A stretch of 15,258 nt of DNA from Puniceicoccales bacterium (GCA_031289285.1 JAITPT010000135.1:1-15258), one strand, 5' to 3'. Counted from the stretch's first letter, positions 1 to 7,509 are shown. Notes: generated by a model not told the origin, from the sequence alone. Numbers and translations: made by a program.

Positions 1-353
1 GGCGGCTCGGCGGGCGGAGTGCCAGCGGGCGGGGCGGGCGGGGCTTCCTCGGCAGGAGGAGGCGGCAGCGGCGGTTCGCCAGCGGGTTCCGCCGGAGGGG
101 ACGGAGGCGGCGGCAGCTCAGCCTGATTGGCTGGTTCGCCGGCGGCGGTTTTGGCGGCTACGCCGAAAGGCGCAGCCGAGTTTTTGGACGCACTCGCAGC
201 GGCGTTTGCGTCGGCGGCGCCAAGAGTAGTATTCTTGGTGCTGTCGGCGGCGTTTGCGTCGGCGGCGATTGCCGGGACGACGGCTGCGAATCCCGCCGCA
301 GCAGTGGCGAGAAACGTGACGATAGTTTTTTTGTGTTTAGGCGACTTTTTCAT
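1..353 (-). CDS. Amuc_1098-like pilus secretin, N-terminal part only
   Basis: The frame opens with ATG at 353-351 and stays open to the window edge (117 codons), so only the N-terminus is visible. Residues 1-30 are a clear signal peptide: a basic start (MKKSPKHKK), a hydrophobic Ala-rich core and a likely signal peptidase I site after AIA. The segment AADANAA then occurs twice, and residues 79-117 are Pro/Ala/Glu-rich. No secretin or TPR domain is visible. The name rests on position: it is last in a block matching Amuc_1102-1101-1100-1099, which in Akkermansia ends in the Amuc_1098 outer-membrane secretin (PilQ counterpart). A secretin would form the outer-membrane pore of the pilus machine. 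The reading frame and export signal are seen; the secretin identity is inference. The leader (354-468) has no Shine-Dalgarno and is CAA-rich. Confidence 0.72.
   Translation of the reverse strand, partial: MKKSPKHKKTIVTFLATAAAGFAAVVPAIAADANAADSTKNTTLGAADANAAASASKNSAAPFGVAAKTAAGEPANQAELPPPPSPPAEPAGEPPLPPPPAEEAPPAPPAGTPPAEP
201..267. repeat. 19-bp direct repeat, 48-bp period, in secretin N-terminus
   Basis: The identical 19-mer GGCGTTTGCGTCGGCGGCG occurs at 201-219 and 249-267. Because the 48-bp offset is a multiple of three, both copies encode AADANAA on the minus strand, just after the predicted signal peptide cleavage site. It looks like an in-frame duplication in a disordered segment. Confidence 0.8.
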
Positions 354-468
354 GTCAGGGGGTGAGATTGAAGAGTGAGCGGTGAAAAGAGTTATGACAG
401 TGTTGTCAGTTTTGTTACCGATGTTGTTGTTGTTGAGTTGGTTGTTGTTGTTTGGTTTCGTGAACAAA
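354..468 (-). promoter_or_regulatory. CAA-rich untranslated leader before the secretin gene
   Basis: This is the gap between the Amuc_1099-like stop and the secretin ATG. Read on the minus strand it holds an AAC/CAA-rich stretch (plus-strand TTG repeats at 422-452) and ends in CTCACCCCCTGAC just before ATG. There is no GGAGG-like site. The run looks unstructured and could be a ribosome standby or S1-binding stretch; that role is inferred. A separate promoter here cannot be excluded. Confidence 0.4.
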
Positions 469-1530
469 TTATTTGTTGCCGCTGGTGGGCTTGGAGGTGG
501 ATGTTTTCACGGGTGTTTTGGTTGTGGTCGCGGGCTTGGTGGTCGCGGAGCGCGTGGGAGTGGTGGTCCTACGGGTGGATGTTGCGGGCTGTCGGCGAGG
601 GGAGGTGACGGGTGGTGCAGGAGGTCTGGTGGCGACGGGAGGAGGCGCGGCGGCGGCGGCGGCGGGTTGGGTGAGAGTTTCGAGGCGTGTCTTTGCGACG
701 GTGCGTCCGTAGATGTTTCGTGCTTCATAGTTCTTTTTTAGGCGCACGGTTTTGGCGGAGAAGTCGGCTGCTTCAAGGATAAACTCTCCGATGCCTTCGA
801 TTTTTTTGGAGTCGCCGATTTTTCCCCACGTCCAAGTTTCGGATGGGTTGTCAGTTCTTGCGAATGCGAATACGGAGATTTCGTTGAAGACGACAGGTTT
901 TCCTTCGAGGAGGATGAACTCGCGGTTCAGCTCTGTGTCGAGGATTTTGACGCCGGCGTCGCCGGTGACAGGCACACCTTTGGGTGCTTTTCCTGCGACC
1001 CAGAAATCGAGCACTTTGATGCGGAGGCTTAGGTTTGTCTCGCCTTTTTTGACACGTTCGAAGCTGCTTTTGACGGTGCTATCTGTGATGTAAGCGCTGC
1101 GTTCGTCGGTTCCTTTGACGATGAGGCGATAGACGGGGTGCGCCATTGAGAGGAGTTTCACACCGAAAGGGGGTTCGGGGGCGACTTTGACGCCGTCGGG
1201 CATGTAGTAGGAGTTTTTTGTTGACCAGATGATTTTTGGTGGGGTGAACATTTCGTATTTCCAGAGGAAGTTATCGCCTTCGGGTTCGGTTCTCACGGGT
1301 TCTGTCCAGTCTTCGGTGTCGGCGACATTTATCTCTTTGAGTGTAATTCCCTCGTAGCCTTTTTCTGTGGCGGCTGCGTTTTTTGAGTTGGCTGTGTTTT
1401 TTGCGACGTTGATTTTTGGGGCGGGTCTTTCTTTCAATGCTTCGGTGCGCAGCCAATAAGCGGAGCCGAAGCCGGCTGCGCAAACGATGATGGCGAGGAG
1501 GAAGAGTAGCTTGTCAAAGTGTTTATTCAT
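469..1530 (-). CDS. Amuc_1099-like pilus system protein (membrane-anchored)
   Basis: This 353-residue protein has a short cytoplasmic start (MNKHFDK), one membrane segment at about 8-27, then a periplasmic body. Residues 90-102 read WKYEMFTPPKIIW, a stretch I associate with the Amuc_1099 family. Residues about 200-277 look like a compact beta-rich domain (FILLEGKPVVFNEISVF, later FILEAADFSAKTVRLKK). That pattern recalls PilP/GspC-type inner-membrane partners of secretins, but this is analogy, not a detected domain. The tail from 287 is a disordered Ala/Pro then Thr/Lys/Arg-rich extension. It follows the Amuc_1100-like gene after 38 nt and precedes the secretin, the position PilP takes in pilMNOPQ operons. 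Its likely job is to link the inner-membrane complex to the secretin. The family call is from memory of the Akkermansia locus. Confidence 0.75.
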   Translation of the reverse strand: MNKHFDKLLFLLAIIVCAAGFGSAYWLRTEALKERPAPKINVAKNTANSKNAAATEKGYEGITLKEINVADTEDWTEPVRTEPEGDNFLWKYEMFTPPKIIWSTKNSYYMPDGVKVAPEPPFGVKLLSMAHPVYRLIVKGTDERSAYITDSTVKSSFERVKKGETNLSLRIKVLDFWVAGKAPKGVPVTGDAGVKILDTELNREFILLEGKPVVFNEISVFAFARTDNPSETWTWGKIGDSKKIEGIGEFILEAADFSAKTVRLKKNYEARNIYGRTVAKTRLETLTQPAAAAAAPPPVATRPPAPPVTSPRRQPATSTRRTTTPTRSATTKPATTTKTPVKTSTSKPTSGNK

Positions 1531-1568
1531 AGAAAAAGGAGTTGTTTTTCGGTGTGTTGTGAGGAGGG

Positions 1569-2840
1569 TTAGCGGGAAGTGGTGGTTGCGGGCGCAGGTG
1601 TGGGCGCGGTTTGCGGGATCAGGTATTCGAAGGATACGGTGTATTCGACGGGAGTGCTATCTACGATGAGTGTTTCCACGGGTTGGCTGGCGGGCGCGGC
1701 GGCGGTGCCAGCGGCGGGTGGCGAACCAGCGGCACCGGCGAGCGGCGGGAATGCGGGGGAGCTGTCGGAGGGAGGGAGTGGCGGCGGGGCACCACCGGGG
1801 ATGGCGATGGCGGCGACGGCGGTGGCGGAAGGAGGGGGGACTGGCACACCGACTGCGGACGGGACGGTGGGCAGACCTGCGGGCAGACCTGTGGCGGGCG
1901 CAGGAGTGGCGGCGGGCAAGGCACCTGCGGGTGGTTCGGGGGGCGTGAGCACCTCGATTCTGGCGGGTGAGACGGTGATGCTGCGCAGGGCGAGTGGGTA
2001 GCCGGAGTTGCGCACTTGTTTGACAAAACGGCGGAGGACGTCGGTGCGGGCGGTGAAGACAATCCGGAAGAAGTAGCCGCTGGCGATGCCGTCTTTGCGG
2101 AGTATCTCTGTGGAGTCGGGGGCGTATTCGTCGTTTCTGCTGGAGCGGTTTGCGGCGGTAAGCTCGATGGGTTCGCGGAGGACGGATTGGAGGATGAGTG
2201 GGTTTTGGTCGGAGTTTTGGGGTGATTCGGCACCGTTTTTGGCTTCGAGTAGCTGGGTGACGAGCCATTTGACAGCTTGGCGCTCGACGCTGAGTTTGGG
2301 GAGGATAGGCGCGGAGGGTGTGGAGGCGTCGTTGCCGAGGTAGCGGCTGAAGCCGAAGCCGAACTCTGCGGGTTTGTAGATGCGTGCGCCTATGTCTTGG
2401 ACGGCCTTGGTTAGCTCGGTGTTATCTTGGCGGAGGCCGGAGACGAAGTTGGTCGGGGAGGGGTCGCTGCTTGGGGCGAATTGCCTGTCGCCGTTGATTT
2501 GTTTGAAGATGTCGGTCTCTTGTTTTTCGAGGTCGCCGAGGTTTTTGATGGCCTCGTCGAGGTTGTTGCCGAGGATATCTCGGCGCACCTTGCGGCGGTC
2601 TTCATTATATTTGGCGATTTGCGCAGGGGTTGGGGTGCCCTTGGGCTTAGGCACACTGGCGATGGTTGGGACAATCTGTTGTCCGGCAATCTCGGCGATT
2701 TGTTTTTCCTGTTTTTCGAGTGTGGAGCGGGTTTTGGAGTAGGCGACATACGACCAGACGGAGAGACCTATCCCCGCGAGGCATGTCGCGGAGAATAGGC
2801 CGAGGACGGCGGTAAGAAACGGGTATTGTTTCAAGCTCAT
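1569..2840 (-). CDS. Amuc_1100-like pilus protein (PilO-type)
   Basis: This 423-residue protein begins with a cytoplasmic MSLKQYP, one membrane segment at about 9-32, and a helical, probably coiled-coil stretch (about 36-150). A folded region follows at about 180-297, including YFFRIVFTARTDVLRRF. Residues 299-386 are almost entirely Pro, Ala, Gly, Ser, Thr and Val; the fold then resumes with VEYTVSFEYLIP at 398-409. That interruption makes it longer than Akkermansia Amuc_1100, which I recall as about 317 residues. Amuc_1100 is a pilus-associated envelope protein best known for TLR2 signalling; a PilO-like role in the inner-membrane complex fits gene order and topology. The ATG lies 1 nt after the pilM stop, which supports this start and suggests translational coupling. 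Host effects cannot be inferred for this protein. Confidence 0.8.
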   Translation of the reverse strand: MSLKQYPFLTAVLGLFSATCLAGIGLSVWSYVAYSKTRSTLEKQEKQIAEIAGQQIVPTIASVPKPKGTPTPAQIAKYNEDRRKVRRDILGNNLDEAIKNLGDLEKQETDIFKQINGDRQFAPSSDPSPTNFVSGLRQDNTELTKAVQDIGARIYKPAEFGFGFSRYLGNDASTPSAPILPKLSVERQAVKWLVTQLLEAKNGAESPQNSDQNPLILQSVLREPIELTAANRSSRNDEYAPDSTEILRKDGIASGYFFRIVFTARTDVLRRFVKQVRNSGYPLALRSITVSPARIEVLTPPEPPAGALPAATPAPATGLPAGLPTVPSAVGVPVPPPSATAVAAIAIPGGAPPPLPPSDSSPAFPPLAGAAGSPPAAGTAAAPASQPVETLIVDSTPVEYTVSFEYLIPQTAPTPAPATTTSR

Positions 2841-2841
2841 G

Positions 2842-4689
2842 TTAAAGTTGGTAGTCGGGTTTGACGGTTAGTTTGAAGGTTCGTTTGGGAAGATTGGAGC
2901 CGGCGGAGACGTCGGCGGAGACTTCGACGACTTTTTCGACGAAGAGGCATCCTTTGAGGTGTTTTCCGATTTCGCTGAACTTTTTGCTTTCGGCGTTGGA
3001 GTTGGGCGGGCTGCCGGGCGGGATTTCGTCGAGGAGGGCGCGGACGGTGACGAGGATTGCGGTGGGTTCTTTGGGCGGCGGAGCTTTGGCGGTGGTGCCG
3101 CGGGCGGGAGTTGCGAAGGGTGCGACCTTGGGGCGTTCGACGGCGAGGGACTCAATCCATGTGTGTTTGCCCTCTTGGACGATGGCTTTTTGGAGGTCTG
3201 CGAGGACGAAATACCAGTTGCTTCTGGCGGCGTTGAGGGCGTCCATTTCCTCAACACGTTTGCCGAGGTCTTCTGCTCTTTTGCGAATTGCTTCGACGCC
3301 GTCTTTGACAACTGCTCCGGTGCGCTGCTGGTCGCTGTCGGCCTCGGTGCGTTTGCGGAAGAGGTAGTCTGCGGCGCTGGAAATTGTCTTGCCTTTTTCT
3401 TTGAGCGAGGTGCTGGCCTCGCCCTTGAGATAGACATCGAAGTCGCGGAACTCTTGGGTGACGCTTGTGAGCTGGCCTTTGGCGACCTCGGCGATTTTGA
3501 AGTAGTGCCACGCGATAGGCCAAGGGGCGGCAGCGAAGAGAATGGCGGCGAGGACGAGGAAAGGTTTTTTGCGCGAGAACGCCATGCGTTCGGCGACTTC
3601 GTGCGGGATGAGATTTACGCCGACTGGATTTGGGATGACGAGGCGGGCGGCTTCTCCGACGACCTCAGACATCTGGAAGCGGCTGACGCTCTCGAGGAGG
3701 CCGGAGGAAACTCCCTTGCCGATGGAGAAGCGCGGGGTGGCGGTCGGCTCGAAATACTCGACGGAGATTTTGAGGCTTTCGGCGAGATACTGGACGAGGC
3801 CTGGTAGGAGTGAGGCGCGCCCGGTAAGCTCGATGCGGACTGGCGCACGGCCTTTGTTCTGGCGTTTGTAATTGATGAGGCGGCGGGAGATTTCTTGCGC
3901 GAGGCGTTTGGAAAACTCTTGTGCCTTGGAGGTGAGGACGGAGGCGATTTTTTCGTTTCGCTCGCCACCTGGGCGGCGCATGTCCTCGTCCATGAAGAAG
4001 CGGACTTTCAACTCCTCGGCGACGCGGAAGTCTTCGCCGAGGGCGTCAGCGACGGACTGAGTGAGGAGGTTGCCGCCGACGGAGGTGTTCTGAATGCTGA
4101 AGCCTTCGGGGGTGACGAATGTGAGGTTGGTGGAGCGTGCGCCGATGTTGACGAGGAGGACGTCGTCAACAATTCCGGCGGTGTCGCATTTGAGGCGGTA
4201 GGCTTGGTAGTCGAGGAGTGTGGCGGCCTCGACGATTTCGGGTTTTAGCCCTGCGGAAAAAATTGCTTGGGTGAAGTGGAGTGCCTCGCCGTTGCGGTGG
4301 GCGAAGAGCGCGACCTCGGACTCGACCTCGTCGCTGGCGATGGTCTGGCTGTCCCAAACCATGTCCTCGAAGTCGGGGAGATTGCGTTGAGCCTCCATCG
4401 CGATGACCTGCTTCTGGCTGGACTCGGCGAGGGGCACCTTGATGTTTTTCGTGAGGAGGCGATAGCCCGGGACGACGACGGTTGCGGTGCCGGAGATGCC
4501 TGCGGTCTTGACGAGGATGCGGAGGGCATCGGTGAGAGCCTCGAGCCATTCGCCCTCGTTGGAGTAGTTATAGGAGAGGGAGCGAACGTAAAATTTTTCC
4601 AACACCAGCCGCCCGCCGCTTGCGGAAAAAACGGAGACGGAGACGTGGGTCGCGCCGCAGTTGACGACTATGGGATTGGGAGAACTCAT
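2842..4689 (-). CDS. pilM: Amuc_1101-like PilM ATPase fused to a PilN-like membrane part
   Basis: This 615-residue protein has two parts. Residues 1 to about 345 resemble PilM/FtsA-type actin-fold ATPases: a beta-rich start (IVVNCGATHVSVSVF), the VPLAES..QKQVIAMEAQRNLP segment near 85-105, a phosphate-type motif VNIGARSTNLTFV at 180-192, and an adenosine-type motif ELTGRASLLPGL at 287-298. Residues 353-362 (NPVGVNLIPH) resemble the N-terminal motif with which PilN normally engages PilM. A membrane segment follows at about 375-395, then a helical region and a C-terminal beta-containing domain, the layout of PilN. It would couple a cytoplasmic ATP-binding ring to the inner-membrane pilus complex. 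It stops 1 nt before the Amuc_1100-like gene. The PilM part is firm; the PilN assignment rests on the motif, topology and gene order. Confidence 0.87.
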   Translation of the reverse strand: MSSPNPIVVNCGATHVSVSVFSASGGRLVLEKFYVRSLSYNYSNEGEWLEALTDALRILVKTAGISGTATVVVPGYRLLTKNIKVPLAESSQKQVIAMEAQRNLPDFEDMVWDSQTIASDEVESEVALFAHRNGEALHFTQAIFSAGLKPEIVEAATLLDYQAYRLKCDTAGIVDDVLLVNIGARSTNLTFVTPEGFSIQNTSVGGNLLTQSVADALGEDFRVAEELKVRFFMDEDMRRPGGERNEKIASVLTSKAQEFSKRLAQEISRRLINYKRQNKGRAPVRIELTGRASLLPGLVQYLAESLKISVEYFEPTATPRFSIGKGVSSGLLESVSRFQMSEVVGEAARLVIPNPVGVNLIPHEVAERMAFSRKKPFLVLAAILFAAAPWPIAWHYFKIAEVAKGQLTSVTQEFRDFDVYLKGEASTSLKEKGKTISSAADYLFRKRTEADSDQQRTGAVVKDGVEAIRKRAEDLGKRVEEMDALNAARSNWYFVLADLQKAIVQEGKHTWIESLAVERPKVAPFATPARGTTAKAPPPKEPTAILVTVRALLDEIPPGSPPNSNAESKKFSEIGKHLKGCLFVEKVVEVSADVSAGSNLPKRTFKLTVKPDYQL

Positions 4690-4797
4690 GCGGGTCGGGA
4701 GAAAGGTGTGTGTGTGAAAGAGAGGCGGGTGAAGGTGTGTGTGTTTGCAAAAATGGCAAGCGCAATGAGCGAGGATTTTTTTTGCGGCGCGGTGCGC
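4690..4797 (-). promoter_or_regulatory. CA-repeat leader before pilM
   Basis: This 108-nt spacer separates the Amuc_1102-like stop from the pilM ATG. On the minus strand it carries two CA runs (plus-strand GT runs at 4706-4716 and 4735-4745), each followed by CTT, in a pyrimidine-rich context ending CCGACCCGC before ATG. There is no Shine-Dalgarno. Just after the upstream stop, the minus strand has a short A-run (plus-strand T-run 4775-4782). CA repeats near start codons are known to raise translation in E. coli; that role here is inferred. Confidence 0.4.
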
Positions 4798-5640
4798 TTA
4801 GCGGGCGTCCTCCGCGACGAGTGACGGTGCAGCTGGGAAGCGTATGTCGAGACCTTGGATTTGATTTTGGTTACGGAGGATGCCGGCGGTGTCGAGGACG
4901 CCTTCGCTGGCCAACTTGGCAAAGCCCTCCTGCTGCTCTTTGCTCCCTTTCAGTTTTCGGCTGAACCAAGGCGTGCCGGCCTTGCCAGCTATCTCGACCT
5001 CGGCGACGGCGCCGGTGGGGTCGCCACCGTTGCTCGCGAGGAGGTCGCGCTCGATGATTTCGCCGGGGAGGTAGAAGAAGACGGAGGCGGTGGTGCCCCT
5101 GCGCAGCGTGAGGACGGTGGCGGAGGAGCGGTAGAAATGGTAGTTATCAATCTTGTTCGCGACGGTGGCGGCGGGGGCCTGCCCAGCGGCACCGGCGCGG
5201 GTGCCAGCGCGGGGGGCAGTCTTGGGGGCGGTGATCTCGTAGCCGAGCGTGAGGGTGAACTTGATTTTGTCCGCCCAGTCTGGATTAGCGGAGAGGGGCG
5301 CCTCGCCCGCACGAGCGGGCAGGACGCGGAAGTTGACCTCGAAGCGCTGGGTCGGGGTGCGCGAGAGCGCGCCAGCGAGGCGCACGGGCGAGGGCTTGAC
5401 GCTGAGAATCTCGATGGGCACGCCCGTCGCAATTGCTGCGTTCTGGCGGGCTGCGGCGCCGCCAGCTACGGGAGCGCCAGTGGCGGAAACGCCAGTGCCG
5501 GGCGCGGCGACACTCTGCGCGGCGGCGGGCGCGGCGGCAGCGACTGTCGCGGCGGCGGCGGCGGCGAGAATGGCGAGACCGCGGAGAGTGGCGGATGTGA
5601 TGTTGAGGCCGACGTTGGCGGCGGGGGTAACTTTTGTCAT
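4798..5640 (-). CDS. Amuc_1102-like pilus-associated secreted protein
   Basis: This 280-residue protein starts with a polar stretch and a strongly hydrophobic Ala-rich segment (about 20-42, ending AAPAAAQS), a signal peptide or anchor. An Ala/Gly linker runs to about 70. The body has two beta-rich stretches: IEILSVKPSPVRLAG...RFEVNFRVLP (76-108) and KIKFTLTLGYEI (125-136). Between them and the next block is another Ala/Gly insert (139-160), then IDNYHFYRSSATVLTLRRGTTASVFFYLPGEII in sections to 196. The C-terminal quarter is helical. No enzyme motif is visible. It is the first gene of the pilus block, the Amuc_1102 position, and Amuc_1102 is an exported protein of unknown detail. Assignment depends mostly on synteny. 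An envelope or pilus-assembly role is inferred. Confidence 0.68.
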   Translation of the reverse strand: MTKVTPAANVGLNITSATLRGLAILAAAAAATVAAAAPAAAQSVAAPGTGVSATGAPVAGGAAARQNAAIATGVPIEILSVKPSPVRLAGALSRTPTQRFEVNFRVLPARAGEAPLSANPDWADKIKFTLTLGYEITAPKTAPRAGTRAGAAGQAPAATVANKIDNYHFYRSSATVLTLRRGTTASVFFYLPGEIIERDLLASNGGDPTGAVAEVEIAGKAGTPWFSRKLKGSKEQQEGFAKLASEGVLDTAGILRNQNQIQGLDIRFPAAPSLVAEDAR

Positions 5641-5854
5641 GGTTCAAGAAGTGTGGGGCAAAACGGGGGCGGCTTGCAAGAGGAAAAAAACTTTTTTCCA
5701 AAAAAAATACAGGGGGCGAAAAACAAATCTCTTCCCCTCTGTCGCTCTTTCGCCGTAATCGCCTTCCTTTCGCCCGTGTCGCGGGAACGGCGACATTTTC
5801 AAAACAACAGACACGTTCAACCAAACCAAACAAACCAAACAACAGACAATACAC
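5641..5854. promoter_or_regulatory. Divergent promoter region, pilus block / degP
   Basis: This 214-nt gap must hold promoters for both directions, but I see no convincing -35/-10 pair. It contains the near-perfect dyad GGAAAAAAACTTTTTTCC (5682-5699; 8-bp arms, 2-nt centre). Close to degP the leader (about 5801-5854) is almost only A and C, with the 12-mer AAACAACAGACA at 5802-5813 and again at 5837-5848 and several CAAAC units between. No Shine-Dalgarno precedes either start. Confidence 0.45.
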
Positions 5855-7372
5855 ATGATAAAACCGAAGACATCCATCATAGCCGGCGGCGCTACCGCTG
5901 CCGCGCTCGCGCTTGCACTGGCCTTTGCGCCAGTGTTTGCCGCACCTCCTAAGAAACCGGCAGAGCCGAAGAAGCCTACCGTCGAGTTCAAGCTCGATGC
6001 GACGCCGCTCGACCGCTCCAACAAACTCAAGCTCTCCAGCTACGCCGACGTGCTCGACAAAGTGACGCCGGCAGTGGTGAGCATCCGCACGACGCGGACC
6101 GTGCAGGCATCGAACCGCCGGCAGGGGCAATCGCTGGAGGACTTGCTGCGCGAGTTCCACGGCGGTGCGCCGCGTCGCAACGTCCCGGCACCGGGGCCGG
6201 GCGGAGAGCAACGTGTGCCAGCGGGCCTTGGCTCTGGCACCATCGTCCACCCAGACGGCTACATCCTGACGAACCGTCACGTCGTCAGCACCCCGAACGG
6301 CGAACCCGCCGAAGAGATTACCGTGGAGCTTTCGGACAAGCGGAAGTTCACTGCGAAGGTCGTCGGTGCCGACCCGAAGACCGACATCGCGGTCATCAAG
6401 ATTGAGGACAAAAACGTGGGCAAGCTGCCTATCGCGAAAATCGCGGACAGCAGTGCGCTGCGCGTTGGCGACATCGTGTTTGCCGTGGGCAACCCGCTGG
6501 GCGTGGGCATGTCCGTCTCGCAAGGCATCGTCTCGGCGCTCGCCCGTGAAATCGGGATTTTGCGCAGCGAGGGCGGTCTTGAGAGTTTCATCCAAACCGA
6601 CGCGAGCATCAACCCGGGCAACTCCGGTGGCCCGCTGGTTGACACCGAAGGGCGCGTGATAGGCGTCAACACCGCCATCGCCTCGCCGACGCGCTCGAGC
6701 ATCGGGCTGGGCTTCGCGGTGCCGTCGAACCTCGCCGTGGACGTGGTGACGAGCCTCGTGAACAAGGGCAGCGTCTCGCGCGGCTACTTCGGCGTAGAGA
6801 TTATGGACGTGACCGCAGAGATTGCGCGTGCGCTCGGTCTGCCGTCGGCTAAGGGCGCGTTCGTCGCCCGCGTCGAGGAGAAGTCTCCTGCGGAAAAAGG
6901 CGGTCTGAAGGACGGTGACACGATAACCGCCATCAACGGCGAGGCGGTGGAAAGCCCCTCTTCGTTGCGCCTGCTCATCTCGAAACTCAAGCCCAACCAG
7001 ACCGCGAAGGTCGAGGTGTGGCGCGACAACAAGAAGGTGACGCTGAGCATCACCGCCGGTTCGCAGCAAACGGGCGAGTCGCTGAAAGCGATATTCGGGC
7101 AGATTGAACTCGCCGAGCTTTCCCGCGAACTGCGCGACCAACACAACGTGCCCGAATTTGTGAAAAAGGGCATCGTAGTCGTCCGCAATCCCGACGAGAG
7201 CGGGAGCACGAACCTGAGCCGCTTCCTGCGTCCGGGTGCCGTGATTGTGAAGGTGAACCGCAAAGCCGTCACGACAACGGCAGAACTCACGGAGGCCGTC
7301 AAGAAGGGCGAATGGAACCTGATACAGGTGTATTCGCGCGGTGCCTTCCGCACGTTCCCTGCGCAACTGTAA
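5855..7372 (+). CDS. degP: HtrA/DegP-family periplasmic serine protease
   Basis: This 505-residue S1C protease carries a signal peptide (1-29, ending VFA-A) and a Lys/Pro-rich spacer. The trypsin-like domain (about 62-310) has a visible triad: His142 in TNRHVV, Asp177 in KTDIAVIKI and Ser257 in NPGNSGGP. A region at about 85-122 rich in Gln, Arg, Gly and Pro fits the flexible LA-loop area. PDZ1 spans about 310-402 (GYFGVEI...GGLKDGDTITAINGEAV). A second, more divergent PDZ-like domain fills about 415-505 (FLRPGAVIVKVNRKAV). Such proteases degrade or refold misfolded envelope proteins. It is divergent from the pilus block and has its own structured 3' end, so it is probably transcribed alone. 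Family and catalytic competence are clear; DegP, DegQ and DegS-like roles cannot be separated by sequence reading. Confidence 0.95.
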   Translation: MIKPKTSIIAGGATAAALALALAFAPVFAAPPKKPAEPKKPTVEFKLDATPLDRSNKLKLSSYADVLDKVTPAVVSIRTTRTVQASNRRQGQSLEDLLREFHGGAPRRNVPAPGPGGEQRVPAGLGSGTIVHPDGYILTNRHVVSTPNGEPAEEITVELSDKRKFTAKVVGADPKTDIAVIKIEDKNVGKLPIAKIADSSALRVGDIVFAVGNPLGVGMSVSQGIVSALAREIGILRSEGGLESFIQTDASINPGNSGGPLVDTEGRVIGVNTAIASPTRSSIGLGFAVPSNLAVDVVTSLVNKGSVSRGYFGVEIMDVTAEIARALGLPSAKGAFVARVEEKSPAEKGGLKDGDTITAINGEAVESPSSLRLLISKLKPNQTAKVEVWRDNKKVTLSITAGSQQTGESLKAIFGQIELAELSRELRDQHNVPEFVKKGIVVVRNPDESGSTNLSRFLRPGAVIVKVNRKAVTTTAELTEAVKKGEWNLIQVYSRGAFRTFPAQL

Positions 7373-7410
7373 GCCCGAAAACCACGCCGCATGAAAGGCG
7401 GTTTTCAGGC
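7373..7410 (+). other. Hairpin directly after the degP stop
   Basis: Arms GAAAACC (7377-7383) and GGTTTTC (7400-7406) pair, with GCC/GGC both inside (7386-7388 with 7397-7399) and outside (7373-7375 with 7408-7410). The loop is GCATGAAA and there is a small AC bulge. No T-run follows, so it is not an intrinsic terminator on its own; it could protect the mRNA 3' end. Confidence 0.6.
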
Positions 7411-7423
7411 TGAAACGGCGGCA

Positions 7424-7458
7424 GGCGCGGGCAGCAAACAAGCCAGAGCACCCGCGCC
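7424..7458 (+). other. Second hairpin in the degP 3' region
   Basis: GGCGCGGG (7424-7431) pairs perfectly with CCCGCGCC (7451-7458) across a 19-nt loop rich in A and C. It is GC-rich and stable and lies between the first hairpin and the terminator. Function unknown. Confidence 0.55.
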
Positions 7459-7477
7459 TTCCGACCAAAACAAACAA

Positions 7478-7509
7478 GGGCGACTCTTCGGAGTCGCCCC
7501 GTTTTTTTT
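7478..7509 (+). terminator. Intrinsic terminator after degP
   Basis: GGGCGACTC (7478-7486) and GAGTCGCCC (7491-7499) form a 9-bp perfect stem closed by the very stable TTCG tetraloop. After C and G comes a run of eight T (7502-7509). This is a textbook Rho-independent terminator for degP, and it separates degP from aguA. Confidence 0.95.

Noticed and set aside
2959..3807. 282-codon plus-strand frame inside pilM
   Set aside because: Antisense shadow of a gene with clear PilM motifs.
4855..5952. 365-codon plus-strand frame opposite the Amuc_1102-like gene
   Set aside because: Gly/Glu/Val-rich shadow that crosses the divergent promoter and the degP start; no domain.
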